18,051 nt of DNA, taken from Bacillota bacterium (GTDB lineage Bacteria; Bacillota; Clostridia; DSM-8532). Shown here in pieces: positions 7,344-14,156 of the stretch (position 1 is the first letter of the stretch; each line of letters opens with the position of its first letter). A model generated the notes under the pieces. The model saw only the letters and a program-made list of their open reading frames with translations. It made no database searches and was not told the DNA's origin. The DNA lies in NCBI GenBank assembly GCA_023459915.1, contig JAEWSN010000140.1, positions 1 to 18,051 of the forward strand. Direction: 5' to 3'. A program made the position numbers and the translations under genes.

Positions 7344-8288
7344 ATGGGAAAACTCGCGTTTCTTTTCCCCGGACAGGGGGCACAATATCCCGGCATGGGC
7401 CGGGAGGCCTGTGAGGCCAGCGCGGCGGCAGCCGCCATCTTCGATGAGGGCAGCCGCGCGTCCGGATTGGACTTGCGCGCGCTGGTCTTCGAGGGCACGG
7501 AAGCGGATTTGCGCGTGACGGAGAACACCCAGCCCGCGATTGTCGCGGCGAGTCTGGCCTGCCTGCAGCCGCTGCTTGCGGCTGGCATCCGGGCGGACAT
7601 GACGGCCGGACTCAGTCTGGGTGAGTATTGCGCGCACGTGGCTGCCGGCAGTCTGGGCGCGGCGGATGCCATCGCCCTGGTGCGCAAGCGCGGCCGGTTC
7701 ATGCAGGAGGCCGTCCCGGTCGGAGTCGGCACCATGGCCGCGATTCTGGGCCTGCCGGATGAAACGGTGGTGTCTGTCTGTGCCGGGGCCTCCTCGGCCG
7801 GTGTCGTGGAACCCGCCAATTTCAACTGCCCCGGACAGGTGGTGATCGCCGGTGAGGTGGCCGCCGTGGAAAAAGCCTGTGAACTGGCAAAAGCGGCGGG
7901 CGCCAAGCGGGCCATGCCGCTGGCGGTCAGCGCGCCGTTCCACTGCAGCCTGCTCAAACCCGCGGGTGAAGCGCTGGCGCGTGAACTCGCACCGGTGGTG
8001 TTCGGCGCACCCGACATGCCCGTGGTGGCCAATGTGACCGGCGATGTCATCGGCGGGACCGATGACATCCGGGATCTCCTGGTGCGCCAGGTGAGTTCTC
8101 CGGTCCGCTGGGAGGCCTGTGTGCGCACCATGCTCAACCAGGGCGTGGACACGTTTGTGGAGATTGGTCCGGGCAAGGTGTTGGCCGGCTTCGTCAGGAA
8201 GATTGCCAAGGACGCGACGGTGTACAACGCCGATGACATGGCGTCCATCACACAGACCATCCAGGCGCTCCGGGAAAGGCAGGTTTGA
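7344..8288 (+). CDS. fabD: Malonyl-CoA:ACP transacylase (FabD)
   Basis: FabD moves malonyl from CoA to the phosphopantetheine arm of ACP, supplying the extender for elongation. The N terminus has the LFPGQGAQYPGMG motif. The nucleophile is S91 in GLSLGEY and the partner is H200 in VSAPFHCSLL; the conserved NFNCPGQVVIAG block is also present. At 314 residues it is full length. AGGAGG begins eight bases after the fabH stop and precedes the ATG well. The stop at 8286-8288 is one base before the fabG ATG, so these two are almost certainly coupled. FabD uses malonyl-CoA, the ligand that releases FapR in known systems. Confidence 0.97.
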   Translation: MGKLAFLFPGQGAQYPGMGREACEASAAAAAIFDEGSRASGLDLRALVFEGTEADLRVTENTQPAIVAASLACLQPLLAAGIRADMTAGLSLGEYCAHVAAGSLGAADAIALVRKRGRFMQEAVPVGVGTMAAILGLPDETVVSVCAGASSAGVVEPANFNCPGQVVIAGEVAAVEKACELAKAAGAKRAMPLAVSAPFHCSLLKPAGEALARELAPVVFGAPDMPVVANVTGDVIGGTDDIRDLLVRQVSSPVRWEACVRTMLNQGVDTFVEIGPGKVLAGFVRKIAKDATVYNADDMASITQTIQALRERQV

Positions 8289-8289
8289 G

Positions 8290-9039
8290 ATGGACCATGT
8301 GGAAGCCTTCAAGGGCAAGATCGTTGTCATATCCGGTTCCACGCGCGGTATCGGCATCGGCATGGCCGAAGCGTTTGCCGCGCAGGGGGCCCGCGTGGTG
8401 CTCAGCGGTACCACGGACGCAGTGGCGCAGGTCGCCGAAGGATTTCGGCAGCAGGGGCATGAGGCCATCGGCGTCCGGGCGGACGTGTCTGTGCCCGAAC
8501 AGGCGCAGGCCCTGATCGATGCCGCGGTGGCCGCCTATGGCACCGTGGATGTGCTGGTCAACAATGCCGGCATCACACGCGACGGTTTGCTGATTCGCAT
8601 GAGTGAGGCCGACTGGGACCAGGTGCTCGATGTCAACCTCAAGGGCGCGTTCCTTTTGACAAAGGCTGCGGCCAGAATCATGATGAAAAAGCGTTCCGGC
8701 CGCATCATCAACATCACGTCGATTGTCGGCGTGGCGGGAAACGCCGGGCAGGCAAACTATGCCGCCTCCAAGGCGGGGATGATTGGGTTGACCAAATCGG
8801 TGGCCAGGGAACTGGCCTCGCGGGGGGTCACGTGCAATGCCGTCGCGCCGGGATTCATCGAATCCCACATGACGGACGCCCTGCCCCAGGAGACGCGGGA
8901 AGACTACCTCAAGCGCATACCGGCGGGACGATACGGGACATCGCCCGAGGTGGCCGAGCTGGTGCTCTTTCTCGCCTCGGACAAAGCTGCTTACATAACA
9001 GGCCAGGTCATTCATATTGACGGTGGCTTGCAGATGTAA
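8290..9039 (+). CDS. fabG: 3-oxoacyl-ACP reductase (FabG)
   Basis: FabG is an NADPH-dependent short-chain dehydrogenase/reductase that reduces 3-ketoacyl-ACP. The nucleotide-binding turn is SGSTRGIG (residues 15-22), and NNAG is at 91-94. The catalytic set N116, S144, Y157 and K161 is complete (DVNLKG, NITSIVG, YAASK). The C-terminal block ITGQVIHIDGGLQM is typical. The start is ATG 8290, one base after the fabD stop, which gives 249 residues; the reading frame stays open well into fabD, but that part belongs to fabD in another frame. Placement between fabD and acpP supports FabG over other short-chain reductases. Confidence 0.96.
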   Translation: MDHVEAFKGKIVVISGSTRGIGIGMAEAFAAQGARVVLSGTTDAVAQVAEGFRQQGHEAIGVRADVSVPEQAQALIDAAVAAYGTVDVLVNNAGITRDGLLIRMSEADWDQVLDVNLKGAFLLTKAAARIMMKKRSGRIINITSIVGVAGNAGQANYAASKAGMIGLTKSVARELASRGVTCNAVAPGFIESHMTDALPQETREDYLKRIPAGRYGTSPEVAELVLFLASDKAAYITGQVIHIDGGLQM

Positions 9040-9108
9040 TACCATGAACCGGAAAGCATCGGCTTGCAAAAGCCCTGCGATTCGCTGGACGGAAGGGGGT
9101 GAATCAAT

Positions 9109-9333
9109 ATGTTCGAAAAGGTCAAGGAAATCATCGTGGAACAACTGGGTGTGGACGCGGATGACGTCACCATGGAAGCCTCCTTCATCGATGATCTCGG
9201 CGCGGACTCGCTCGATATCGTCGAGCTGATCATGGCGCTGGAAGAAGCGTTCGATCTCGAGATTCCGGACAAGGAAGCGGAGAAGATCACAACCGTCGCC
9301 AACGCGGTGGAGTACATCAAGGCTCACCAGTAA
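9109..9333 (+). CDS. acpP: Acyl carrier protein
   Basis: AcpP carries growing acyl chains on a 4'-phosphopantetheine arm. The attachment serine is S34 in the canonical GADSLDIVELIMALEE helix II motif. The protein is 74 residues and strongly acidic, as the family is. AGGGGGTG (about 9094-9101) is a strong ribosome-binding site with good spacing to ATG 9109. A 69-base gap after fabG holds a small GGCTT-GCAA-AAGCC hairpin (9061-9074) with a GNRA-type loop. An intrinsic terminator follows the gene, which would raise acpP output relative to fabF. Confidence 0.97.
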   Translation: MFEKVKEIIVEQLGVDADDVTMEASFIDDLGADSLDIVELIMALEEAFDLEIPDKEAEKITTVANAVEYIKAHQ

Positions 9334-9355
9334 GCGGCAACCAAGGAATAGAAGG

Positions 9356-9385
9356 AAAGTCCCAATGCACATTGGGGCTTTTTTT
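9356..9385 (+). terminator. Intrinsic terminator between acpP and fabF
   Basis: CCCAATG (9361-9367) pairs with CATTGGG (9370-9376) across a two-base CA centre. The stem is extended by T-G, G-C and A-T pairs outward to about 12 pairs. Seven T (9379-9385) follow. It lies 22 bases after acpP and 90 bases before fabF, so it should end many transcripts after acpP, with read-through or another promoter needed for fabF. I see no clear promoter in 9386-9475. Confidence 0.85.
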
Positions 9386-9475
9386 CATCATAATTCCCAG
9401 CACAAGCCGTCAGCGGCCCGTGGCGCGTGTCAAAGCCCCCATGTGTTGCCGGGACGGCCAGGAGGAACACAAGGT

Positions 9476-10717
9476 ATGAGCAAACGTGTTGTCATCACCG
9501 GAATGGGCGTTGTCCATTCACTTGGCTGTGATCTGGACACATTCTGGCAGGCCATCAAATCCGGCCGAAACGGCATTTCCACGGTCACGCGCTTCGATGT
9601 GGCGGATTTTCCCACCAAGGTGGCCGCGGAAATCCGTGATTTCGATTCCTCGGCCGTCATTGACCGCAAGGACGCCAAACGGATGGACCGGTTCGCCCAG
9701 TATGCCGTGGTGGCGGCGGCCCAGGCGGTGGCGCAGTCCGGCATCGACTTTGAGACCATGGATCCCTATCGTGCCGGGGTCATCATCGGGTCCGGCATCG
9801 GCGGCATGGACACGCTTGAGGAGAACAGCCGTGTCCTGCTGGAAAAGGGCGTGAAACGCGTCAGCCCGTTCTTCGCGCCGATGATGATCGCGAACATGGC
9901 TTCCGGTCAGGTCGCAATCCATTTCGGCATCAGGGGTTACAACGCCTGTGTCGTCACGGCGTGCGCGTCGGCCAACCATGCCATCGGGGACGCGTTCCGA
10001 ACCATTCAGGCGGGCCACGCCGACGTGATGATCACCGGCGGCGCGGAAGCGGCCATCTCCGGGCTGGGATTTGCCGGGTTCTGCGCCAGCCGCGCCATGA
10101 CCTTCAATCCCGATCCGGAAACCGCCTGCCGGCCCTTCGACAAGGGGCACGACGGCTTCGTCATGGGCGAGGGCGCCGGGGTGCTGATGCTCGAGGCGTA
10201 CGACCATGCGGTGGCGCGGGGCGCCAATATCCTCGGTGAGCTGGTGGGCTATGGCTGCACCTGCGACGCCTACCACATGACGGCGCCGCAGCCCGACGGA
10301 GAGGCCGGCGCCAAATGCATGGCGCTGGCCATCGCGGACGCGGGCATTTCCGTGCAGGACATCGGGTATGTGAACGCGCACGGCACCTCCACCCCGGTGG
10401 GTGATCCCATCGAGGTCATGGTGGCCAGGCGGGTGTTCGGGGAACATGTGATGAACGTGCCGATGAGCTCCACCAAATCCATGACCGGCCACCTGCTCGG
10501 GGCGGCCGGCGGCATCGAGGCGGTCATCACCATGATGGCCATCCGGGATTCGTTCCTGCCGCCCACCATCCATCTGGAAGAACCGGATGAGGGCTGCGAT
10601 CTCGATTTTGTGGCCAATGTCGGCCGAAGCAAGGAGCTGACCTGGGCGCTGTCCAACTCGCTGGGGTTCGGCGGCCACAACGGGGCCATCGTACTCAAGA
10701 AATTCACGGGCGCGTGA
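9476..10717 (+). CDS. fabF: Beta-ketoacyl-ACP synthase II (FabF)
   Basis: FabF elongates acyl-ACP with malonyl-ACP in each cycle of fatty-acid synthesis. The catalytic residues are C163 (VVTACASANHAI), H302 (NAHGTSTPVGDP), K334 and H339 (SSTKSMTGHLLGAAGG). The length of 413 residues and N terminus SKRVVITGMGVV fit FabF rather than FabB. The start is ATG 9476, ten bases after AGGAGGA (9460-9466). An in-frame ATG at 9365 lies inside the acpP terminator hairpin and would add 37 unrelated residues, so it is rejected. FabF closes the fab block; rnc follows after a complex leader. Confidence 0.96.
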   Translation: MSKRVVITGMGVVHSLGCDLDTFWQAIKSGRNGISTVTRFDVADFPTKVAAEIRDFDSSAVIDRKDAKRMDRFAQYAVVAAAQAVAQSGIDFETMDPYRAGVIIGSGIGGMDTLEENSRVLLEKGVKRVSPFFAPMMIANMASGQVAIHFGIRGYNACVVTACASANHAIGDAFRTIQAGHADVMITGGAEAAISGLGFAGFCASRAMTFNPDPETACRPFDKGHDGFVMGEGAGVLMLEAYDHAVARGANILGELVGYGCTCDAYHMTAPQPDGEAGAKCMALAIADAGISVQDIGYVNAHGTSTPVGDPIEVMVARRVFGEHVMNVPMSSTKSMTGHLLGAAGGIEAVITMMAIRDSFLPPTIHLEEPDEGCDLDFVANVGRSKELTWALSNSLGFGGHNGAIVLKKFTGA

Positions 10718-10723
10718 GGCCGG

Positions 10724-10752
10724 TTTACGCAGGGAGGCCTCTCGGGTATAAT
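10724..10752 (+). promoter_or_regulatory. Promoter upstream of rnc
   Basis: The -10 box is a perfect TATAAT (10747-10752). A TTTACG -35 box (10724-10729, four of six consensus bases) is exactly 17 bases away. The predicted start point is about 10759, within a 26-bp palindrome. The promoter begins seven bases after the fabF stop. It should give rnc and downstream genes transcription independent of the fab operon, if transcripts pass the terminator at 10824-10854. Confidence 0.75.
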
Positions 10753-10753
10753 G

Positions 10754-10779
10754 GGGAATGTCCACGCGTGGACATTCCC
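10754..10779 (+). other. Perfect 26-bp palindrome over the rnc transcription start
   Basis: The left half is GGGAATGTCCACG (10754-10766) and the right half is its exact reverse complement CGTGGACATTCCC (10767-10779), without a spacer. It begins one base after the TATAAT box, so it covers the predicted start point. Such placement suits a repressor operator. As RNA it would make a stable hairpin at or near the 5' end. I recognise no known regulator consensus in it. Confidence 0.75.
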
Positions 10780-10823
10780 TGCCGCATCAAAGGCAAGACA
10801 GAAACAGGATGTGACAGTTCGGC

Positions 10824-10854
10824 AGGGAGCGGGGAGAACCCGCTCCCTCTTTTT
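10824..10854 (+). terminator. Intrinsic terminator in the rnc leader
   Basis: AGGGAGCGGG (10824-10833) pairs perfectly with CCCGCTCCCT (10839-10848) around a GAGAA loop. C and five T (10850-10854) follow. It lies about 107 bases after fabF and about 65 bases after the predicted start of the TATAAT promoter. It can end fab transcripts, and it would also stop transcripts from the rnc promoter at about 95 bases unless it is read through. Confidence 0.8.
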
Positions 10855-10907
10855 CAGGTGAATGGATTTTCAGGAAGAATTGCTTTTCAGGAAAAAGACT
10901 TTTCAGG
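10851..10907 (+). repeat. Four evenly spaced TTTTCAGG repeats before rnc
   Basis: TTTTCAGG occurs at 10851-10858, 10867-10874, 10884-10891 and 10900-10907, with periods of 16, 17 and 16 bases. The first overlaps the T run of the leader terminator. The last contributes AGGAG, the ribosome-binding site of rnc. Three of the four continue as CAGGA, so the earlier copies look like extra Shine-Dalgarno-like sites. No function is known to me. Confidence 0.7.
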
Positions 10908-10917
10908 AGATGCTGCC

Positions 10918-11682
10918 ATGAATGTCCCGGAAGACTTGCGACCCCATTTGTCCGCTTTTCAAGCCGCTGTCGGCCACAGGTTCGGCGATGCCCGAAGCGC
11001 CGCGCAGGCGCTCATCCACAGCTCATGGGTCAACGAAAACCCGGGCGCGGGGGTGTCGAGCAATGAACGGCTTGAATTCCTGGGCGACGCCCTGCTCGAC
11101 TTTGTGATGGCGGATCTGCTGTATGCCGTTGCGCCAGCCCTTTCCGAAGGTGAGATGAGCCGGCTGCGCGCCCTGATTGTCTGTGAGGCCTCGCTGTCGC
11201 AGGCCGCGCGGGACATGGGGATTGGCAAGTGGCTGCTGATGGGCCGCGGCGAGGACCTCAACGGCGGACGTGACAGGCCTTCCATCCTCGCGGACGCCAT
11301 GGAGGCCGTATACGGCGCCGTCTACCTCGACGCGGGGCTCGAGCGGGCCGCCGACATCATCCGGACCTCGCTCGCGCCGATGGTGCGGGCGGCGTTGTCG
11401 GGAGAGGCGCGAAAAGACTACAAGACGGCGCTCCAGGAGGCGCTTCAGCAATCCGGGGATGTCCGGATTGTGTACCGTGTGGTGGACAGCAGCGGACCGG
11501 ATCACGCGCGGGTGTTCCGTGTCGCCGTCTCCTGTGATGGCACGGCGCTCGGAGAGGGAACCGGCCATTCAAAGAAGGAGGCGGAGCAGAACGCCGCGCA
11601 GGTGGCCCTGCAGGAACTGGCGCAGGCCGCCTCCCCGCGGGTGTCCACAGGTGCGACGCGGACGGGGGACAGACATGCGTGA
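10918..11682 (+). CDS. rnc: Ribonuclease III
   Basis: RNase III cuts double-stranded RNA, notably in rRNA precursor processing. The signature NERLEFLGDALLDF gives E53 and D57, and ADAMEAVYGAVYLDAG gives D126 and E129, completing the metal-binding set known from E. coli. A C-terminal double-stranded RNA-binding domain runs from about residue 175 to 245, ending in GHSKKEAEQNAAQVALQEL. It is 254 residues. The start is ATG 10918 after AGGAGA (10905-10910). The frame stays open upstream to a GTG at 10714, but that stretch holds a promoter and a terminator, so a start there is rejected. Known family members are often self-regulated by cleaving a stem in their own leader; the 5' palindrome here makes that worth testing. 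The stop overlaps the next gene by eight bases. Confidence 0.96.
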   Translation: MNVPEDLRPHLSAFQAAVGHRFGDARSAAQALIHSSWVNENPGAGVSSNERLEFLGDALLDFVMADLLYAVAPALSEGEMSRLRALIVCEASLSQAARDMGIGKWLLMGRGEDLNGGRDRPSILADAMEAVYGAVYLDAGLERAADIIRTSLAPMVRAALSGEARKDYKTALQEALQQSGDVRIVYRVVDSSGPDHARVFRVAVSCDGTALGEGTGHSKKEAEQNAAQVALQELAQAASPRVSTGATRTGDRHA

Positions 11683-12517
11683 ATATGCGGTGGAACAGAT
11701 CACGGAGGCGGTCGCGCAGGCCTGCATCCGCGCGAATTGCCAACTCAACGCCGATGTGATGGACGCGCTGGCGTCCGCGGAACAAACCGAAATTTCCGGC
11801 ACCGGCCGGGTGGTGCTGCGGCAGCTGCTCGAAAACGCAGCCATCGCCCGGGCGGAAGGCATGGCGATTTGCCAGGACACCGGCATGGCGGTGGTGTTCG
11901 TGACCCTGGGACAGGAGGCCCGCATCACGGGCGGATTGCTGACGGAAGCCATTGACGCGGGCGTGCGCCGCGGCTACCGGGAAGGATTCCTGCGGAGCTC
12001 CGTGGTGGCCAATCCCCTCGACAGGCGCAACACGGGAGACAACACGCCGGCCGTCATCCATCTGTCGCTGGTGGCCGGGGATGGGCTGAGCCTGGATGTC
12101 TGCCCCAAGGGGTTCGGCAGCGAAAACATGAGCGCGGTGGCCATGCTCAAGCCATCCGATGGCGAGGCCGGGGTGCGCCGTTTCGTGGTGGATACGGTCT
12201 CCCGTGCCGGCGCGAACCCCTGTCCGCCCATTGTCGTGGGCGTCGGCCTCGGCGGTACCATGGAGATGGCGGCGCTGCTCGCCAAGCGCGCGCTGATGCG
12301 TCCCATCGGCAGTTTGCAGGAGGATCCGCAGCTGCGGACACTCGAGCGGCAGCTGCTGCAGGAGATCAACACGCTGGGGATCGGCCCGGCCGGACTTGGC
12401 GGCAGCACCACGGCCCTGGCGGTTCTCGCGCTGTCCTATCCCACCCACATCGCCGGGCTGCCGGTGGCCGTCAACATCAGCTGCCATGTCACCCGGCATG
12501 TGCGGGTGGACCTGTAG
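11675..12517 (+). CDS. Class I fumarate/tartrate hydratase, alpha subunit
   Basis: This is the N-terminal (alpha) half of the oxygen-sensitive [4Fe-4S] hydratases that interconvert fumarate and malate, or dehydrate tartrate. Likely cluster ligands are C66 (ICQDTGM), C183 (NPCPP) and C270 (NISCH), matching the three conserved cysteines of E. coli FumA by context. The blocks CPKGFGSENMS and GVGLGGTMEMAA are also typical. It is 280 residues, the normal alpha-subunit length. The start is ATG 11675, overlapping the rnc end by eight bases. In most genomes the beta subunit gene follows directly; here rsmI does, and no beta subunit is in the window. Fumarate and L-tartrate specificity cannot be told apart by eye, so no symbol is given. 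Confidence 0.92.
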   Translation: MREYAVEQITEAVAQACIRANCQLNADVMDALASAEQTEISGTGRVVLRQLLENAAIARAEGMAICQDTGMAVVFVTLGQEARITGGLLTEAIDAGVRRGYREGFLRSSVVANPLDRRNTGDNTPAVIHLSLVAGDGLSLDVCPKGFGSENMSAVAMLKPSDGEAGVRRFVVDTVSRAGANPCPPIVVGVGLGGTMEMAALLAKRALMRPIGSLQEDPQLRTLERQLLQEINTLGIGPAGLGGSTTALAVLALSYPTHIAGLPVAVNISCHVTRHVRVDL

Positions 12518-12578
12518 CGCACGGCCGCGCTTGCCGGATGGGCCGGGCGGACGGACAACTGGGATGAAAGGGGAACCG

Positions 12579-13538
12579 ATGGCCGCTTTTGAGATGCCGC
12601 CCGCGGGCGAAGGGGAAGACATGTTTTCCGAAACGGTGGCGCCGCCCCGCGAAGGCCCGGCACAGCCTGGCGGAAGCCTGCTGGTGGTCGCGACGCCCAT
12701 CGGGAATCTTGAGGACATCACCTTTCGGGCTGTCCGCGCGCTGCGCGAGGCCGATCTGGTGGTCGCCGAGGACACCAGGCACACCCTGCGGCTGCTCAAC
12801 CATTTCAACATCCGCAAGCCCATGCTCAGCTGCCATGACCGAAACGAGCAGGCCAGGGTTGCCACCCTGCTGCAGCGCCTGTCCGCCGGCGAGCGGCTGG
12901 TGCTGGTCAGTGACGCGGGCACCCCCGGCATTTCCGACCCGGGAGAGATTCTCATCCGGCAGGCGGTGGCGGCGGGGTTTGCCGTCACCATGGCGCCAGG
13001 GCCTGCAGCGGCCGTGGTGGGGCTGGTGTTGTCGGGCCTGCCCACCCGCAGATTCTGTTTTGAGGGGTTCCTGTCCGCGACCCGCCAGGAACGGCTCCGG
13101 CAGCTGGAATCGCTGCGGGAGGAGACGCGGACGATGGTGTTCTACGAAGCCCCCCACCGGCTGCTGGCCACCCTTTCGGACATGCTGGCCACATGGGGGG
13201 AGCGTCCGTGCGCGTTGGCGCGCGAGCTTACCAAACGTCATGAGGAAGTGCTCCGGGAACCCCTGTCGGCATTGCTCGCCCATCATCAGACTGTCGCGCC
13301 GCGCGGGGAGTATGTCATGGTGGTGGGCGGCGCGTCACGGGAGGCGTTGGCGCAGGCCGCGCGCGATCAATGGGTCTCCCTGCCGGTCGGCGCGCATGTG
13401 GCCATGCACGAGGCGGCCGGCCTGAGCCGCATGGAGGCCATGAAAAAGGCCGCGCGCGAGCGGGGCCTGACCAAGCGGGAGGTGTATGCCGCCCTGCAGA
13501 CACAGGACGAAGGGAAGGCGCCGCACAATCCGGCATAG
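12579..13538 (+). CDS. rsmI: 16S rRNA (cytidine(1402)-2'-O)-methyltransferase RsmI
   Basis: RsmI uses SAM to 2'-O-methylate C1402 in the decoding centre of 16S rRNA. It belongs to the tetrapyrrole-methylase fold. LLVVATPIGNLEDITFRA (about 34-51), VVAEDTRHT, and VLVSDAGTPGISDPG (108-122) are the family signatures, and FYEAPHRL follows later. The start is ATG 12579, five bases after AAAGGGG (12567-12573). ATG 12564 is an alternative. The protein is 319 residues and has about 30 polar residues before the conserved core, more than usual, so a later start (for example ATG 12621) is possible. It is separated from the hydratase gene by 61 bases and converges with the minus-strand UspA-like gene. Confidence 0.95.
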   Translation: MAAFEMPPAGEGEDMFSETVAPPREGPAQPGGSLLVVATPIGNLEDITFRAVRALREADLVVAEDTRHTLRLLNHFNIRKPMLSCHDRNEQARVATLLQRLSAGERLVLVSDAGTPGISDPGEILIRQAVAAGFAVTMAPGPAAAVVGLVLSGLPTRRFCFEGFLSATRQERLRQLESLREETRTMVFYEAPHRLLATLSDMLATWGERPCALARELTKRHEEVLREPLSALLAHHQTVAPRGEYVMVVGGASREALAQAARDQWVSLPVGAHVAMHEAAGLSRMEAMKKAARERGLTKREVYAALQTQDEGKAPHNPA

Positions 13539-13567
13539 CATGGAAGCGGACAATGGCATTGGACAAA

Positions 13568-13652
13568 GGCAGCGGATTGTGCGGCAGGTGGGGCTGTTCG
13601 GTCACCGGCAGCGGATTGGGCGGCAGGTGGGGCTATTCGGTCACCGGCAGCG
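13568..13652 (+). repeat. 39-bp tandem duplication at the 3' end of the UspA-like gene
   Basis: Unit 1 (13568-13606) and unit 2 (13607-13645) are 39 bases each and differ at two positions. A partial third copy, GGCAGCG, follows at 13646-13652. The unit length is 13 codons. Read on the minus strand, unit 2 carries the last codons and the TAG stop of the UspA-like gene. At the equivalent place unit 1 has CAG, so one base difference makes the stop. It occupies most of the gap between the convergent genes rsmI and the UspA-like gene; no intrinsic terminator is evident there. Confidence 0.85.
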
Positions 13653-14022
13653 TGAGGATGCGGATGTCTGAATCGAGGAGCAGCTCCGAAAGCCGCTCGC
13701 TGAACCGGCGGTTGCCGTCCGTGTGGGATTGCCCGATGACAATGCAATCCGGTTGCCGGTGTTCGGCGAACTGGGCCACGGTTTCGGGTGCCTGGACGCC
13801 GTTGATGATGGTCAGCTCCGCCCCCACAGACTTTGCCGTGGCGAACAGATACTCCAGCGCCTCTCCCTCACGGATGTTTTCGAAGAAGTTGAAGGCGCGC
13901 TCAGACACATGGAGCACCTCGAGCGTGCCGTTGGGCGCAGTGAGGCGGGCCGCCTCGAAAATGAGTTTGTCGCAGTCGCGCTGCTGCGTGACACAGGCCA
14001 GAACGGAAGCAAAGGTTTCCAA
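13633..14022 (-). CDS. Small UspA-like protein
   Basis: This looks like a single universal-stress-protein domain of the alpha/beta nucleotide-binding fold, closest in feel to the Usp part of KdpD-type proteins. It starts ETFASVLACVTQQRDCDKLI (beta1 and helix 1), continues with APNGTLEVLHVSE, and ends with PDCIVIGQSHTDG and IRILTLPVTE. The exact role is unknown; the family often acts in stress responses. I prefer TTG at 14022 because AAGGGAG sits just upstream and the Usp fold begins there, giving 129 residues. An in-frame ATG at 14067 would add 15 residues, with GGAGGA about 13 bases before it. It is the only minus-strand gene in the window. Its stop codon lies inside a 39-bp tandem duplication. 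Confidence 0.8.
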   Translation of the reverse strand: METFASVLACVTQQRDCDKLIFEAARLTAPNGTLEVLHVSERAFNFFENIREGEALEYLFATAKSVGAELTIINGVQAPETVAQFAEHRQPDCIVIGQSHTDGNRRFSERLSELLLDSDIRILTLPVTE

Positions 14023-14156
14023 GCGGTTCTCCCTTTTCGCGAAAATGGATTGCGGCGGCGAAACCATCCAATTGGTTTATTCCTCCGGCCACTGTGGGAA
14101 ACAGGTGCCTGACGGCACGGGTGGCATGCGTTGTGGCCGGAACAATCCCTACCTGA

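Noticed and set aside
6920..8468. Long minus-strand frames opposite fabH and fabD
   Set aside because: They mirror codon bias of the real + strand genes and show no family motifs or ribosome-binding sites.
9372..9394. A promoter for fabF made of TTGGGG and CATAAT after the acpP terminator
   Set aside because: The boxes are only 11 bases apart and the first is part of the terminator stem.
9365..9475. An upstream ATG start for fabF
   Set aside because: The codon lies inside the terminator hairpin after acpP and the added residues are not part of FabF.
10714..10917. An upstream GTG start that would extend rnc by 68 residues
   Set aside because: The extension would cover a TATAAT promoter, a 26-bp palindrome and an intrinsic terminator, and has no similarity to RNase III. 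ATG 10918 has a good ribosome-binding site.
13568..13652. A CRISPR array at the 39-bp repeats
   Set aside because: The units are directly adjacent with no spacers and there are no cas genes. It is a simple tandem duplication.
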